Shown here one piece after another: positions 38,431-48,670 of a stretch of DNA of 64,000 nt. The position numbers and the translations under genes are program-made. How positions within the stretch are numbered: position 1 is the stretch's first letter; the number at the start of each line of letters is the position of its first letter. Below the pieces are notes generated by a model. That model was not told where the DNA came from. It did no database searches and saw nothing but the letters and a program-made list of their open reading frames with translations. This stretch comes from Gammaproteobacteria bacterium Ga0077536 (GTDB lineage: Bacteria > Pseudomonadota > Gammaproteobacteria > Ga0077536): contig LNEL01000045.1 of assembly GCA_001464935.1 (NCBI GenBank), positions 1 to 64,000 on the forward strand, read 5' to 3'.

Positions 38431-39170
38431 GGACGGTACTCGATCATCAGCTGTTTCATTTCGCGCACGGCGCGCTCGAAGCCGACGAACAGCGCGTGGC
38501 ACACAATTGCGTGCCCGATGTTCAGTTCGACGATCGGTTCGATCCGCACGATGGCCTGCACATTCGAATAGTGCAGACCGTGGCCGGCGTTGACCTGCAG
38601 CCCGAGCGACGAGGCGAGTGCCGCGCCCTCGGTGATACGAGCGAGCTCACTGGTGCGCTGCGCCGTCTCCGTGGCGTCGGCATAGGTGCCGGTGTGCAGT
38701 TCGATGGCCGGTGCCCCGGCGGCGGCGGCGGCTGCGATCTGGCGGGGCTCGGGGTCGATGAACAGTGAGACGACGATGCCAGCCGCCGCGAGCCGGCCGC
38801 ACACATCTTTCATGCGCGCAGCCTGGCCGGCCACGTCGAGTCCGCCCTCGGTCGTCAGTTCTTCGCGGCGCTCGGGTACGAGGCAGCAGTTCGACGGCCG
38901 TCGCTGTTCGGCGATGGCGAGCATCGCGTCGGTCGCCGCCATCTCCAGGTTGAGGCGGCCGCGCACGGTCTGACTCAGCAGCTCAAGGTCGCGATCCTGG
39001 ATATGTCGGCGGTCTTCGCGCAGATGGATCGTGATCGCGTCGGCGCCGGCCTGTTCGGCCAGGTAAGCCGCGTACACGGGATCGGGGAAGGCGGTGCCGC
39101 GGGCCTGCCGCAGAGTCGCGACATGGTCGATGTTGACGCCGAGTTCGAGGGGACGAAAGGAAGAAGCCAT
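38427..39170 (-). CDS. pdxJ: Pyridoxine 5'-phosphate synthase
   Basis: Condenses 1-deoxyxylulose 5-phosphate with 3-amino-2-oxopropyl phosphate to form pyridoxine 5'-phosphate. The 247-residue protein has [16 protein letters not shown] at the N-terminus, [14 protein letters not shown] and [12 protein letters not shown], all diagnostic. The ATG at 39170 is preceded by an AGGAAGAAG ribosome site. Confidence 0.96.
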   Translation of the reverse strand: MASSFRPLELGVNIDHVATLRQARGTAFPDPVYAAYLAEQAGADAITIHLREDRRHIQDRDLELLSQTVRGRLNLEMAATDAMLAIAEQRRPSNCCLVPERREELTTEGGLDVAGQAARMKDVCGRLAAAGIVVSLFIDPEPRQIAAAAAAGAPAIELHTGTYADATETAQRTSELARITEGAALASSLGLQVNAGHGLHYSNVQAIVRIEPIVELNIGHAIVCHALFVGFERAVREMKQLMIEYRP

Positions 39171-39244
39171 GGCTCTCCGCGCTGGCCGGGTGGTCGTCTG
39201 TATTCTACCCGCCGGGCTGCAGCCACGGTACCGCGGCGCGGCGC

Positions 39245-39955
39245 TCAATCGGACTCGGCGGGACCGAACAGGCTGCGCGAGTGCAGCGGGCGGTCGCCGA
39301 GATGGTGGGCGAGGACGGCGCGCATCAGGCGCTTGGCCTCGGGCAGCACGTCGGGTGTCAGCGGTTGCCGGCCGGCCAGCGCCAGCAGGGTTTCTCCCTG
39401 CACCGGGATGCCGCCTGGCCTCAACTCGGTGAGGAACGGTCCCTGATCGAGCTGGTAGACGTAGCGCGTACCGGCCGTCACGGGACACTCGGCGTCGACG
39501 GCCATCTCGAACTCGAGACCGTAGCCGCTGATTTCCAGCAAGGCGACTTCGAAGGCGCGCAGCACGGGTTCGAGCGCGTCGCCGTGGGCAATCAGATCGA
39601 TTGTGGTCGCGTAACTGTCGAACAGGCGCGGATCGCCCTCGCCGCGGCCCGCCAGCCGGATCACGAGTTCATTGAGGTAGAGGCCGCTCAGCAGCCGCTC
39701 GCCGAGCAGCGCGGGCGCTGCTGTCGTCTGCTCCCAGTGGGTCAGTGAGTAGAGTTCGCCACGCCCCTGCCAGACCGCGAGCATGGGCCGGAATGCCTGC
39801 AGCACTTCGCGCCGGCGCTTGCCGCTGCCCGGCGTGCGGGCGACGAGACCTATCCGGCCGTGCTCGCGGGTGAGCGCTTCGACCAGCAGGCTGTTTTCAC
39901 GATAGCGACGGGTGTGGAGAACATAGGCCTGATCCTGCTGCGAGGGACCTGCCAT
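39245..39955 (-). CDS. recO: DNA repair protein RecO
   Basis: Loads RecA onto SSB-coated DNA in the RecFOR pathway. The 236-residue protein has the N-terminal OB-fold block [19 protein letters not shown] with [16 protein letters not shown], and the helical C-terminal domain. The zinc cysteines found in some homologues are not evident. It starts 7 nt after era. Confidence 0.92.
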   Translation of the reverse strand: MAGPSQQDQAYVLHTRRYRENSLLVEALTREHGRIGLVARTPGSGKRRREVLQAFRPMLAVWQGRGELYSLTHWEQTTAAPALLGERLLSGLYLNELVIRLAGRGEGDPRLFDSYATTIDLIAHGDALEPVLRAFEVALLEISGYGLEFEMAVDAECPVTAGTRYVYQLDQGPFLTELRPGGIPVQGETLLALAGRQPLTPDVLPEAKRLMRAVLAHHLGDRPLHSRSLFGPAESD

Positions 39956-39962
39956 CGCGGCC

Positions 39963-40871
39963 TTACTGGCCGTCGCGTTCGATCTTCGACAGCACGCGCG
40001 CGTCCTCGGTCCAACCGTCCTGCTGACGCACCTGCGTGTGCAGGAACACCGGTCGGTCGAGCATGCGCTCCAGCGCCAGCCGCGCGGCCGTGCCGATTTC
40101 CTTCAGGCGAGCGCCGCCCTTGCCAATGACGATCGCCTTCTGGCCGGGCTTCTCGACCCAGATTTCGCATTCGATGTGGGTGCGCTCGGGGCGATCCTCG
40201 AACTTCGTGATCACGACATTCGCCGCGTACGGCAGCTCGTCGCCGAGCTGGCGCATCAGCTGCTCGCGCACGAGCTCCGCCGCCAGAAAGCGCTCCGAAC
40301 GGTTGGTGACCTGGTCGATCGGATAGAGCGGTTCACCTTCGGGGAGCGTGGCGGCGATGGCATTGACGAGCTGCGTGATGCCGCTACCCTTCAGCGCACT
40401 GACGGGCACGATCTCGACCTCGGGCAGTCGTGCCGCCAGCTCGGCCAGCAGGGGCAGCAGCGCTTCCTTGTCCTTCAGTTGATCGATCTTGTTCAGCGCC
40501 AGGAAGCGCGGGCACTGCGCGCTCAGCAACTGCTCGGCAATCGGGTCGTCCTCGGGCTTCCAGCCGCGCGCGTCGACCACCATCAGCACGGCCGCCATTT
40601 CGGCGAGGGCGGCATCGATCTGTCGGTTCATCAGCTTGTCGAGCTGGGTACGCGGGCGTGGCTGCCAGCCGGGCGTATCGGCAAAGATCAGCTGCGCGTT
40701 CGCGGTATTCGCGATCCCGAGGACCTGGTAACGCGTGGTCTGCGGTTTGCGCGAAGTGATCGAGATCTTCTGCCCGATGATGCGGTTGACCAGCGTCGAC
40801 TTGCCGACGTTCGGTCGGCCGACGACTGCCACGTGCCCGCAGCGTTTGACCGGGGTGTCGCTGCCGCTCAA
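39963..40871 (-). CDS. era: GTPase Era
   Basis: A ribosome-assembly GTPase that binds the 3' end of 16S rRNA. The 302-residue protein has G1 GRPNVGKST, G3 DTPGW and G4 NKID, then a C-terminal KH domain (VIGKGGARLKEIGTAAR). It overlaps rnc by 4 nt. Confidence 0.96.
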   Translation of the reverse strand: MSGSDTPVKRCGHVAVVGRPNVGKSTLVNRIIGQKISITSRKPQTTRYQVLGIANTANAQLIFADTPGWQPRPRTQLDKLMNRQIDAALAEMAAVLMVVDARGWKPEDDPIAEQLLSAQCPRFLALNKIDQLKDKEALLPLLAELAARLPEVEIVPVSALKGSGITQLVNAIAATLPEGEPLYPIDQVTNRSERFLAAELVREQLMRQLGDELPYAANVVITKFEDRPERTHIECEIWVEKPGQKAIVIGKGGARLKEIGTAARLALERMLDRPVFLHTQVRQQDGWTEDARVLSKIERDGQ

Positions 40872-41530
40872 GGCAGTTCACCCGTGCGCAGTCCCTTCAA
40901 CGCGAGGCGCGCTGCATCCTGTTCGCCGCCGCGGCGGCTGTTACTTTCGGCGATCACGGGTGGATACCCCTCAATCAGGCATTCGATTCTGAATTTTCGG
41001 TCGTGTGGTGGCCCCTCTTCCGCGAGCGTGCGATAGCTCGGCAGCGGGCGCTTGCGTGCCTGCAGGTACTCCTGCAGTTCGGTCTTGGCATCCTTGGGCG
41101 CGGCGCCCGGGTTGGCCGCCGCGAGGCGGCGCTCGAACCAGCGCAGCACCGCGCTGCGGCAGGCGTCCATGCCGCCGTCGAGATAGATGGCCGCCGTGAC
41201 GGCCTCGACTGCATTGGCGAGGATGGAACTGCGGCGCCAGCCGCCGCTTTTCAGTTCGCCCTCGCCTAGCCGCAGCAGGGCGCCTACGTCGAACTCGCGG
41301 GCGATTTCGGCGAGCGTATCGCGGTTCACCAGCGCGGCGCGGGCCCTTGTCAGCCCGCCCTCGTCTGCCGTCGGAAACCGTTCGTGCAGGACATCGGCGA
41401 TGATGAAACCCAGCAGGGCATCACCCAGGAACTCGAGGCGCTCGTTGTGGCGGGCCGAGGCGCTGCGGTGGGTGAGCGCCGTCGCCAGCAGGTCGGGATT
41501 GCGAAACTCGTATGCGACGAAGGTATTCAA
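40868..41530 (-). CDS. rnc: Ribonuclease III
   Basis: Cuts double-stranded RNA, including the rRNA precursor. The 220-residue protein has the catalytic signature NERLEFLGDALLG around residue 30-42 and a C-terminal double-stranded-RNA-binding domain (DAKTELQEYLQ to the end). Confidence 0.96.
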   Translation of the reverse strand: MNTFVAYEFRNPDLLATALTHRSASARHNERLEFLGDALLGFIIADVLHERFPTADEGGLTRARAALVNRDTLAEIAREFDVGALLRLGEGELKSGGWRRSSILANAVEAVTAAIYLDGGMDACRSAVLRWFERRLAAANPGAAPKDAKTELQEYLQARKRPLPSYRTLAEEGPPHDRKFRIECLIEGYPPVIAESNSRRGGEQDAARLALKGLRTGELP

Positions 41531-41549
41531 ATCAACCTGCGGCGGACCC

Positions 41550-41954
41550 TTATTCGACCGTGCCCCGCGGCAGTTCGGCTTCTTTCTCGTAATTCAGCAC
41601 GACGTCGAGCTGGCAGCACAGCGGGCCGCGAATCTCGTAGTACAGCGACAGGATGCGTCCTTTGCCATCCCGGGGCGGCTCGATTTGCAGCAGCTTGCTG
41701 AACTCGACGGTGCCCCAGCGATCGACATCGGACACTTCGAACTGCTTCATGATGGCCTTGACGATATCGGCCTTCGTCCAGCTGCCGACGCCGGGTTCGC
41801 CGAGCACCTTCTCGAACGCGAAGTCGACTTTCATTTTTTCGTTGTAGAGCGGGAACAGCTTCATCGTGATCAAGGCTGCGCCGCCGAGCAGCACGCACCA
41901 GAAAATAAGGCCGGTAAGGCTGACGCCGCGTTGGAAGGTCGGTCGATTGGCCAT
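41550..41954 (-). CDS. DUF4845 family membrane protein
   Basis: A 134-residue protein with one N-terminal membrane segment (GVSLTGLIFWCVLLGGAALITMK), pilin-like in appearance, then a soluble domain. It sits between lepB and rnc, where many gammaproteobacteria carry this uncharacterised family. Function unknown; being next to signal peptidase I does not prove that it is a substrate. Confidence 0.85.
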   Translation of the reverse strand: MANRPTFQRGVSLTGLIFWCVLLGGAALITMKLFPLYNEKMKVDFAFEKVLGEPGVGSWTKADIVKAIMKQFEVSDVDRWGTVEFSKLLQIEPPRDGKGRILSLYYEIRGPLCCQLDVVLNYEKEAELPRGTVE

Positions 41955-41973
41955 GGCTACCCCCTGCTTCGAC

Positions 41974-42750
41974 TCATTCGATGCGGGTCCCGATCCGCTT
42001 GAGATCGGGTCCCTTGTCCCAGTTCATCCAGATGATAAACGCTCTGCCGATCAAATTCTCGTTCGGCACGAAGCCCCAGAAGCGGGAGTCCCGGCTGTTG
42101 TCCCGGTTGTCGCCGAGCACGAAATAGCTGTCGGGCGGCACCGTGCCTTCCCAGTCGAACGAATAGGCCCGCGGCGTGACGATGAGGTCGTGCGCCTTGC
42201 CGTCGAGATGTTCGACGAGCTTTTCGGCGCCGGTATGCATCACTGCCGATTTGACCCCGACATAGGTCCCGGCGTCATCGTAAGGCACCTGTTCACCGTT
42301 GACCCACAGCCGCTTCTGCTTGTAGGCGATGCGATCGCCCGGCAAGCCGACGACCCGCTTGATGAACGGGGTCGACGGATCTTCGGGGTAGCGGAACACG
42401 ACGACGTCGCCGCGCGCGGGGTCGCCGATCTCAATGATCCTTTTGTTGATGACCGGCAGCCGGATGCCGTAGCCGAACTTGTTGACGAGGATGAAATCGC
42501 CGACGAGCAGCGTCGGAATCATCGAGCCCGACGGGATGCGGAACGGCTCGACGAGGAATGCGCGCAGGATCAGGACGATGAGGAAAATTGGAAAGAATGA
42601 TCGCGCATAGTCGACGAGCATCGGATCGGGCACGTCGGCACCGCCGGCGCGGGCCTGGCGCCTGGCCCGGAAGGCCCAGGCATCGATGCCCCAGATCGCA
42701 CCGCTGACGGCCACCAGCAGGACCATGATGGTCGAGAAATCGAATATCAC
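41974..42750 (-). CDS. lepB: Signal peptidase I
   Basis: Cleaves signal peptides of exported proteins at the outer face of the inner membrane. The 258-residue protein has two N-terminal hydrophobic segments, then the catalytic Ser76 in [11 protein letters not shown] and Lys131 in [10 protein letters not shown], 55 residues apart exactly as in E. coli. [11 protein letters not shown] near the end is the family box. The GTG at 42750 overlaps the lepA stop as GTGA and starts the first membrane segment. Confidence 0.95.
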   Translation of the reverse strand: MIFDFSTIMVLLVAVSGAIWGIDAWAFRARRQARAGGADVPDPMLVDYARSFFPIFLIVLILRAFLVEPFRIPSGSMIPTLLVGDFILVNKFGYGIRLPVINKRIIEIGDPARGDVVVFRYPEDPSTPFIKRVVGLPGDRIAYKQKRLWVNGEQVPYDDAGTYVGVKSAVMHTGAEKLVEHLDGKAHDLIVTPRAYSFDWEGTVPPDSYFVLGDNRDNSRDSRFWGFVPNENLIGRAFIIWMNWDKGPDLKRIGTRIE

Positions 42751-44522
42751 TTCTGCTTCCTGACGCTCAGCACGGCCATGAATGCTTCCTGCGGAATTTC
42801 CACCGAACCGACCTGCTTCATACGCTTCTTGCCCTCTTTCTGCTTCTCCAGCAGTTTGCGCTTGCGCGTGATGTCGCCGCCGTAGCATTTCGCGGTCACG
42901 TTCTTGCGTAGCGCCTTGATCGACTCGCGCGCGATGATCTTGGCGCCGATGGCCGCCTGGATGGCGACGTCGAACATCTGCCGCGGGATGATCTCGCGCA
43001 TCTTCGACACCAGGTCACGTCCGCGACGTTCAGCGTCGGTGCGATGGACGATGATCGACAGCGCATCGACCTTTTCGCCATTGATCAGCACGTCGACCTT
43101 GACCATGTCCGCGGTCTGGTACTCGAGGAAGCTGTAATCCATCGACGCGTAGCCGCGCGACAGCGACTTCAGGCGATCGAAGAAATCGAGCACCATTTCA
43201 CTCATCGGGATGGCATAGCTCACGGCCGCCTGGCCACCGAGAAAGCTCATTTTGCGCTGCACGCCGCGTTTCTCGATGCACAGTGTCATCACGTTGCCGA
43301 GATAGTCCTGCGGCGTCAGGATGTCGGCCTGGATGATCGGCTCGCGGATCTCCTCGATCTCGTTCGGCCCGGGCAGCCGCGACGGATTGTCGATCGTGCG
43401 TACCTCGCCGCTTTTCAGCAGCACTTCGTAGACCACGGTCGGCGCCGTCGTGATCAACTGCATGCCGTACTCGCGTTCCATGTGCAGCATGCCGAGGAAG
43501 CCGCAGCGAAAACCGAACCCCAGCGCTTCCGACGTCTCCGGTTCGTACTGGAGCGCCGCGTCATTCAGTCGCAGCTTGCCGAGAGCCTCGCGGAAGGCCT
43601 CGTAATCGGACGATTCAATCGGGTACATGCCGGCGAATACGTTCGGCTTTGACTTCTGGAAGCCGGGCAACGGGCTGGTGGCGGGCTTCTGTGCCGTGGT
43701 GATCGTGTCGCCGACCGGCGCGCCGTTGATGTCCTTGATGCCGGCCACGAGAAAACCCACTTCGCCAGCCGACAGCTTGTCGCGGCGCAGGCGCTTGGGC
43801 GTGAAGATGCCGACCTGATCGGCCGTCGCCTCACGTTCGCTCGACATGATCTTGATCCGGGCGCCGGTCACCAGTTCGCCGTCGAAGATGCGCACCAGCG
43901 ACACCACGCCGAGGTAGTTGTCGAACCACGAATCGATGATCAGCGCCTTCAGCGGTGCATCGGGGTCGCCCTTCGGTGACGGGATGCGCTTGACCAGCAT
44001 TTCGAGCAAATCCGGCACGCCGAGGCCGGACTTTGCGCTGACCAGGGCGGCGTCGGTGGCGTCGATGCCGATGATGTTCTCGATCTCGACCGCCACCCTG
44101 TCCGGATTTGCCGACGGCAGGTCGATCTTGTTCAGGACCGGCACGACTTCGAGGCCCTGGTCCACGGCCTTGTGGCAGTTCGCGACTGACTGGGCCTCGA
44201 CGCCCTGGGCCGCATCGACGACCAGCAACGCCCCTTCGCAGGCGGCGAGCGAACGGGACACTTCGTAGCTGAAGTCGACGTGGCCGGGCGTGTCGATCAT
44301 GTTCAGGTGATAGACCTGCCCGTCGCGCGCCTTGTACTCGAGACTGACGCTCTGCGCCTTGATCGTGATCCCACGCTCGCGCTCGAGGTCCATCGAATCG
44401 AGGACCTGGGCCTCCATTTCGCGGTCCGAGAGTCCGCCGCACAACTGGATGAACCGGTCGGCGAGGGTCGACTTGCCGTGATCGATATGGGCGATGATCG
44501 AAAAGTTGCGAATGTTCTTCAT
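42747..44522 (-). CDS. lepA: Elongation factor 4
   Basis: A translational GTPase. The 591-residue protein has G1 [11 protein letters not shown]3 DTPGHVDF and G4 NKIDLP, plus the LepA-specific C-terminal domain ([25 protein letters not shown]). It is 85 nt downstream of the glutaredoxin-like gene and probably part of the same transcript, with a second promoter possible in that gap. Confidence 0.97.
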   Translation of the reverse strand: MKNIRNFSIIAHIDHGKSTLADRFIQLCGGLSDREMEAQVLDSMDLERERGITIKAQSVSLEYKARDGQVYHLNMIDTPGHVDFSYEVSRSLAACEGALLVVDAAQGVEAQSVANCHKAVDQGLEVVPVLNKIDLPSANPDRVAVEIENIIGIDATDAALVSAKSGLGVPDLLEMLVKRIPSPKGDPDAPLKALIIDSWFDNYLGVVSLVRIFDGELVTGARIKIMSSEREATADQVGIFTPKRLRRDKLSAGEVGFLVAGIKDINGAPVGDTITTAQKPATSPLPGFQKSKPNVFAGMYPIESSDYEAFREALGKLRLNDAALQYEPETSEALGFGFRCGFLGMLHMEREYGMQLITTAPTVVYEVLLKSGEVRTIDNPSRLPGPNEIEEIREPIIQADILTPQDYLGNVMTLCIEKRGVQRKMSFLGGQAAVSYAIPMSEMVLDFFDRLKSLSRGYASMDYSFLEYQTADMVKVDVLINGEKVDALSIIVHRTDAERRGRDLVSKMREIIPRQMFDVAIQAAIGAKIIARESIKALRKNVTAKCYGGDITRKRKLLEKQKEGKKRMKQVGSVEIPQEAFMAVLSVRKQK

Positions 44523-44607
44523 GAAGGGAGGCGTGGACCGCCGATTGCAAGGCCGCCGATTCTAACCCACTCGGGGCGCGCCGGCATGGCCGGCATGGCC
44601 GGCAGCG

Positions 44608-44862
44608 TCAGGGGACGCCGACCTCCCCCAGCGTCGCGCTGAGTTCAGCCTGCTCTACCCGCCCCCACAGCAGCTCGACACCTGCTTCGAGCACCACCGG
44701 GATTCGCCACTGGTAGGCCTCGCCCTGGGGATGCGCTTCGAGCGGGACCAGTTCCAGCACGACCTTGCCTGCTGCCTCGTAGGGCGCGAGCAGCGTCAGC
44801 AGGTCCGCGCAGAGGCCACAGTCCTGACGCGTGACGAACTGCAGCCGGCGCGGCCCACTCAA
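44608..44862 (-). CDS. Glutaredoxin/thioredoxin-fold protein with CxxC
   Basis: An 84-residue single-domain protein of the glutaredoxin-like DUF836 type. The motif CGLC lies at residues 15-18 after a beta-strand (LQFVTRQDCGLC), and the cis-proline region is IPVVLEAG. There is no signal peptide, so it works in the cytosol. Its start overlaps the mucD stop by 4 nt, tying it to the envelope-stress operon. Partner unknown. Confidence 0.82.
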   Translation of the reverse strand: MSGPRRLQFVTRQDCGLCADLLTLLAPYEAAGKVVLELVPLEAHPQGEAYQWRIPVVLEAGVELLWGRVEQAELSATLGEVGVP

Positions 44863-46349
44863 TTTTTCGGCACTTCCAGGGCCAGGAACATCGGGCTGCC
44901 TTCGCGGTGAATCAGCATCGGGACCTTGGTGCCACCGGCCAGCGCGCCGACCAGTTTCTTCAACGTGGCGATGCTATCGACCGGCTTGAAATTGATCTGG
45001 ACGATCACGTCCATCTGCTGGAGCCCTGCCGCCGCCGCCGGCCCCTGCTTCACCTGCTCGACCAGCACGCCGCGCCCCTTCAGTTCGAGCTCTTCACGCT
45101 CGGGGGCCGTGAGTTCGCGCACGCTGATCTTGAGGCGATCAATGCGGGCCGTCCCGTCCGGCGTCGCCGGCGCCGGCTCGTTGCCGGCAACCTCGTCGGT
45201 CTCCGGCAACTGCCCGATGGTGATCAACATCGAACGCTTGCTGCCGTCACGAATGATGTCGACTTCGATCTTCTGCCCGACCGTCGTCGCGCCGACCATC
45301 GGCGGCAGGTCGGACGACGTCGCGATGTCCTTGCCGTTGAAGCGCGTGATGACATCGCCCGCTTCGACGCCGGCTTTCGCCGCCGGGCTGTCCGGCAGGA
45401 CTTTGGACACCAGCGCGCCGTGCGGCATCTTCATCTTGAAGGATTCGGCGAGTTCACCCGTGACGTCCTGGATCAGCACGCCCAGCCAGCCGCGGCTCAC
45501 CGAGCCCGTCTCGCGAAGCTGCTTGTAGACGTTCATCACGACATCGATGGGAATCGCGAAGGACAGCCCCATGAAGCCGCCGGTGCGGCTGTAGATCTGG
45601 GAATTCACGCCGACGACTTCACCGTCGAGATTGAACAGCGGGCCACCCGAGTTGCCCGGATTGATGGCGACGTCGGTCTGGATGAAGGGGACGTAGTTCT
45701 CGTTCGGCAGACTGCGGCCCTTCGCACTGACGATACCGGCCGTCACGGAATGATCGAAACCGAACGGGGAGCCAATCGCGAGCACCCACTCGCCGACCTG
45801 CAGGGCTTCCGAACGGCCGAGCTTGACGACCGGCAGGTCGCCATCTGACTTCACCTTCAGCACCGCGATGTCGCTACGCGGATCGGAGCCGACGACTTCG
45901 GCCTTGAACTCGCGGCGGTCGCTCAGGCGCACCACGATTTCTCCCGCGCCCTTGATCACGTGGTAGTTCGAGATGACGTAACCGTCTTTCGACACGATGA
46001 AGCCGGACCCGAGCGACGACTGCGGCATCATGCCCTGCGGACCTTCGGGCATCTGGTCGCCGAAGAAGCGCCGGAACAGTTCGTTGAGCGGGTGATCTTC
46101 CGGGATGTTCGGCATCTCGAGTTGCGGCATCTGGTTCTCGCCGCCTTCGCCGCCCGCGTCCGCCAGTTCATCGAGCTTGGCGCTGGTGCTGATGTTGACG
46201 ACGGCCGGGCTGTTCTGACGCACGAGCGACGTGAAGTCCGGCAGGCCGGCGGCGCCCAGCGCCATGGCCGGGGCCGCGCATGCGAACGTGGAGACGAGGA
46301 ACAGCGTCGCCAGCAGGCGCGCCCTGGAGAGGATGAGGCAAGACTTCAT
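44859..46349 (-). CDS. mucD: DegP/MucD-type periplasmic serine protease
   Basis: An HtrA-family protease and chaperone for misfolded envelope proteins. The 496-residue protein has a signal peptide (to about residue 30), the triad His130 (SNYHVI), Asp160 (SDIAVL) and Ser234 (GNSGGPL), then two PDZ domains. Its place after rseB makes it the MucD of Pseudomonas-type clusters. MucD normally restrains the sigma-E response by removing activating signals. Confidence 0.94.
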   Translation of the reverse strand: MKSCLILSRARLLATLFLVSTFACAAPAMALGAAGLPDFTSLVRQNSPAVVNISTSAKLDELADAGGEGGENQMPQLEMPNIPEDHPLNELFRRFFGDQMPEGPQGMMPQSSLGSGFIVSKDGYVISNYHVIKGAGEIVVRLSDRREFKAEVVGSDPRSDIAVLKVKSDGDLPVVKLGRSEALQVGEWVLAIGSPFGFDHSVTAGIVSAKGRSLPNENYVPFIQTDVAINPGNSGGPLFNLDGEVVGVNSQIYSRTGGFMGLSFAIPIDVVMNVYKQLRETGSVSRGWLGVLIQDVTGELAESFKMKMPHGALVSKVLPDSPAAKAGVEAGDVITRFNGKDIATSSDLPPMVGATTVGQKIEVDIIRDGSKRSMLITIGQLPETDEVAGNEPAPATPDGTARIDRLKISVRELTAPEREELELKGRGVLVEQVKQGPAAAAGLQQMDVIVQINFKPVDSIATLKKLVGALAGGTKVPMLIHREGSPMFLALEVPKN

Positions 46350-46354
46350 GCGGC

Positions 46355-47344
46355 TTACTCTGCTTTGCGGTTGGCAACGGCAACAGCGATCTGGCGCACC
46401 GTCGATTGCGGCACTTCGCCCACGACGGTGATCTGGAAATTCTCGGCGACCCGGCTGAACGCGTTCACGGCCCCCATCGACGAATAGCCCTGGATGGGAG
46501 CGGTCGTTCCCTGCAGCTTTTCGATGAAAACCGACACCGTGGCGAAGCCGTCAGAATACACGAAATGCCGGACCGGCATCTTGCTGGCCAGCATGTGCTG
46601 AATCTGCTCGTGGCGCATCTCGAAACCCGGCGGCAACCAGGCGACGTGCCAGTCGCCCGCGGTCGGATCGGCCGGTTCCGTGGCGGTCTCGTCGCGCGTG
46701 TACCACGTGAAGTCGACGCCGCTGACCTCGGACTTGAGCAGTTCGTCGAGAATCGGCACGCCGATCGAAATCTGCGCGAACTGCACCTGCTCGAGCACCT
46801 GCCCCGCGTGATCGAGCACCATGGACTTCAGCAGCAGATGGGTCGTGTCGTCGATCCACAGGCGGTAGCCGTAGCGATCGAGCGTCTTCGGCAGGATATG
46901 CACGACCTGCGTGGTGCGGCCGGCGATGCGATCGGGATCGGCGAGCCTGAACTCGTATTCTTCGGCCAGCGACTCGACCGGGCGCGACAGGCCGAAGGTC
47001 AGCAGGTCGCGTGGCTGGCGCTTCTCGACCATCACGGCCTTGTCGTCGGCGAACGTGCAGGTCACGCGGCTGCCGTCGCGCACGACTTCGCGCGCCGGCC
47101 CGGAGAGCGACACCAGGCGTTCGGTTTCAGAACCACTGCTGCCGCGGTGTATCAGGCGCATGGTGTCGAGCGCGCTCTCACGCTGGTAGACGAACACGCC
47201 GTCGTAGTCGAGCGTTCTGCCGGCCTCGATGGCCCGCTGGACGAGTGCCTCCACGCTGTCGGCCGCCATGGCGAGGCCCGGCGGCAGGCACCAGAGCAGA
47301 GCGGCCCCGGCCAGGCCGCGCGCAGCACGGCTGAAGTTGCTCAA
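46355..47344 (-). CDS. rseB: Periplasmic sigma-E regulator RseB/MucB
   Basis: Binds the periplasmic part of the anti-sigma factor and shields it from proteolysis. The 329-residue protein has a signal peptide (about residues 1-27) and the MucB/RseB N-terminal lipoprotein-like domain (DYDGVFVYQRESALDTMRLIHR), followed by the smaller C-terminal domain. It overlaps rseA by 4 nt and ends 5 nt before mucD. Confidence 0.93.
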   Translation of the reverse strand: MSNFSRAARGLAGAALLWCLPPGLAMAADSVEALVQRAIEAGRTLDYDGVFVYQRESALDTMRLIHRGSSGSETERLVSLSGPAREVVRDGSRVTCTFADDKAVMVEKRQPRDLLTFGLSRPVESLAEEYEFRLADPDRIAGRTTQVVHILPKTLDRYGYRLWIDDTTHLLLKSMVLDHAGQVLEQVQFAQISIGVPILDELLKSEVSGVDFTWYTRDETATEPADPTAGDWHVAWLPPGFEMRHEQIQHMLASKMPVRHFVYSDGFATVSVFIEKLQGTTAPIQGYSSMGAVNAFSRVAENFQITVVGEVPQSTVRQIAVAVANRKAE

Positions 47345-47949
47345 GGCTGTTCGGACTCGGTTTCGGACCCGACTATCCGCACGTACGGGTGCACCGAAGG
47401 GACCCCGACGTTCGCGCGTTGCTCGTTGAAATTGACGAGATAGCTGTTGAGACGGCGCTCGAACTCGATGGTCTGGGGATTGGCCGAGGACGGCGTGCCG
47501 CCTTCATCCCAGCGAACGACCTGTGGCTGGGCCGCGGATGGCGCGGGGAGCACCGTTGCGGGGGCGACGGGTGCCTGTGCGAGCGTGGCCGGCGGCGGCT
47601 GGCTCGGCGCACGGGCCACCAGCATCACGCCGAGGACCCCGACCGCCGCCAGACTGGCCGCCACGGCGAGGTGGCGTACCGCGCGCGCCGGCGTGACCGT
47701 CTGGGGTGCTTCCTGTCGGGCTGCGGGAGCCAGCAGCGCCGGTTCGGCGTCGATCGCTGCACTGATGCGGTGGCGCAGGTCGGGGGCCAGCGGCGCGGCG
47801 CTGTCGCGCAGCACATCGCCTATCAGGTGATAACGGGCCCAGCGGTCCCGGCTGGCTTCATCATTCAGCAGTCGCGTGATCCGGGGGGCCGCCGGGCCGT
47901 CCGATTCGCCATCCACGAGCGCCGAAAAGGATTCCTCTTGAGCTTGCAT
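47341..47949 (-). CDS. rseA: Anti-sigma-E factor RseA/MucA
   Basis: A 202-residue inner-membrane anti-sigma factor. The N-terminal RseA domain (EESFSALVDGE, RYHLIGDVLRD) binds sigma-E in the cytosol. One membrane segment lies at about residues 93-111, and the periplasmic tail is Pro/Ala-rich with a more conserved end (EFERRLNSYLVNFNEQRA). It follows rpoE by 12 nt. Confidence 0.92.
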   Translation of the reverse strand: MQAQEESFSALVDGESDGPAAPRITRLLNDEASRDRWARYHLIGDVLRDSAAPLAPDLRHRISAAIDAEPALLAPAARQEAPQTVTPARAVRHLAVAASLAAVGVLGVMLVARAPSQPPPATLAQAPVAPATVLPAPSAAQPQVVRWDEGGTPSSANPQTIEFERRLNSYLVNFNEQRANVGVPSVHPYVRIVGSETESEQP

Positions 47950-47961
47950 AGTCGGGCCTTG

Positions 47962-48540
47962 TCACTGTTCCATCAACGGCTTCAGTTTGATATCGATTGC
48001 TTCCCGCGCCCGAAAGATCCGCGAGCGGACCGTGCCTATCGGGCAATCCATCGCTTCGGCAATCTCTTCGTAGCTCAGCCCGTCGACCTCGCGCAGCATG
48101 ATGGCCGTGCGCAGGTCCTCGGGCAGGTCCTGTATCGTCTTGAGGATCGTGTCCTTGATCTCCTCGACCAGCAAAATCTTCTCGGGCGTCTCGTCGTCCC
48201 GCTGCATCTCGTCGAGATCCATCGGTTCGCCGTCCGGCCCTTCAACGTCCGCTTCCCGCGGTCGCCGGCCAAGCGCTACGAGGTAGTTCTTGGCGGTATT
48301 GATCGCGATGCGGTAAAGCCACGTATAAAAAGCGCTGTCGCCACGAAAATTCGGCAGCGCCCGGTAGGCCTTGATGAAGGCTTCCTGGGTGATGTCGAGC
48401 GCATCGCTCTGATCCCGCACATAGCGCGTCACGAGTTTGATGATGCGGTGCTGGTAGCGGGTGACCAGCAGGTCGAACGCCCGCTTGTCGCCACGTTGTA
48501 CCCGTGCAACCAGATCAATGTCAGTGGGACCCTCGTCCAT
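47962..48540 (-). CDS. rpoE: RNA polymerase sigma-E factor (AlgU/RpoE)
   Basis: The extracytoplasmic-function sigma factor for envelope stress, 192 residues. Region 2 includes [16 protein letters not shown] and [18 protein letters not shown]; region 4 includes [34 protein letters not shown] split over its helix-turn-helix. I place the start at the ATG at 48540 ([11 protein letters not shown]), the usual N-terminus. Divergent from nadB, as in E. coli and Pseudomonas. Confidence 0.96.
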   Translation of the reverse strand: MDEGPTDIDLVARVQRGDKRAFDLLVTRYQHRIIKLVTRYVRDQSDALDITQEAFIKAYRALPNFRGDSAFYTWLYRIAINTAKNYLVALGRRPREADVEGPDGEPMDLDEMQRDDETPEKILLVEEIKDTILKTIQDLPEDLRTAIMLREVDGLSYEEIAEAMDCPIGTVRSRIFRAREAIDIKLKPLMEQ

Positions 48541-48593
48541 CAGGGGGAGCACCCTGATATCATGGACACCACTGTCCGCTGCGCTTGGAAGGC

Positions 48594-48621
48594 GTAGACC
48601 ATCGTTGTTATGGTTAGTTCG
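48594..48621 (-). promoter_or_regulatory. rpoE: Candidate sigma-E promoter of rpoE
   Basis: Read on the minus strand, GAACTA (48615-48620) and TCTAC (48594-48598) are spaced by 16 nt, close to the GGAACTT / TCTGA sigma-E consensus. They lie 54-80 nt before the rpoE start, which would allow autoregulation as in E. coli. Confidence 0.45.
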
Positions 48622-48670
48622 AGACGTGGGACCGCACGGGATTGAATCGGAGTATACCAAGCCAGCCGCC

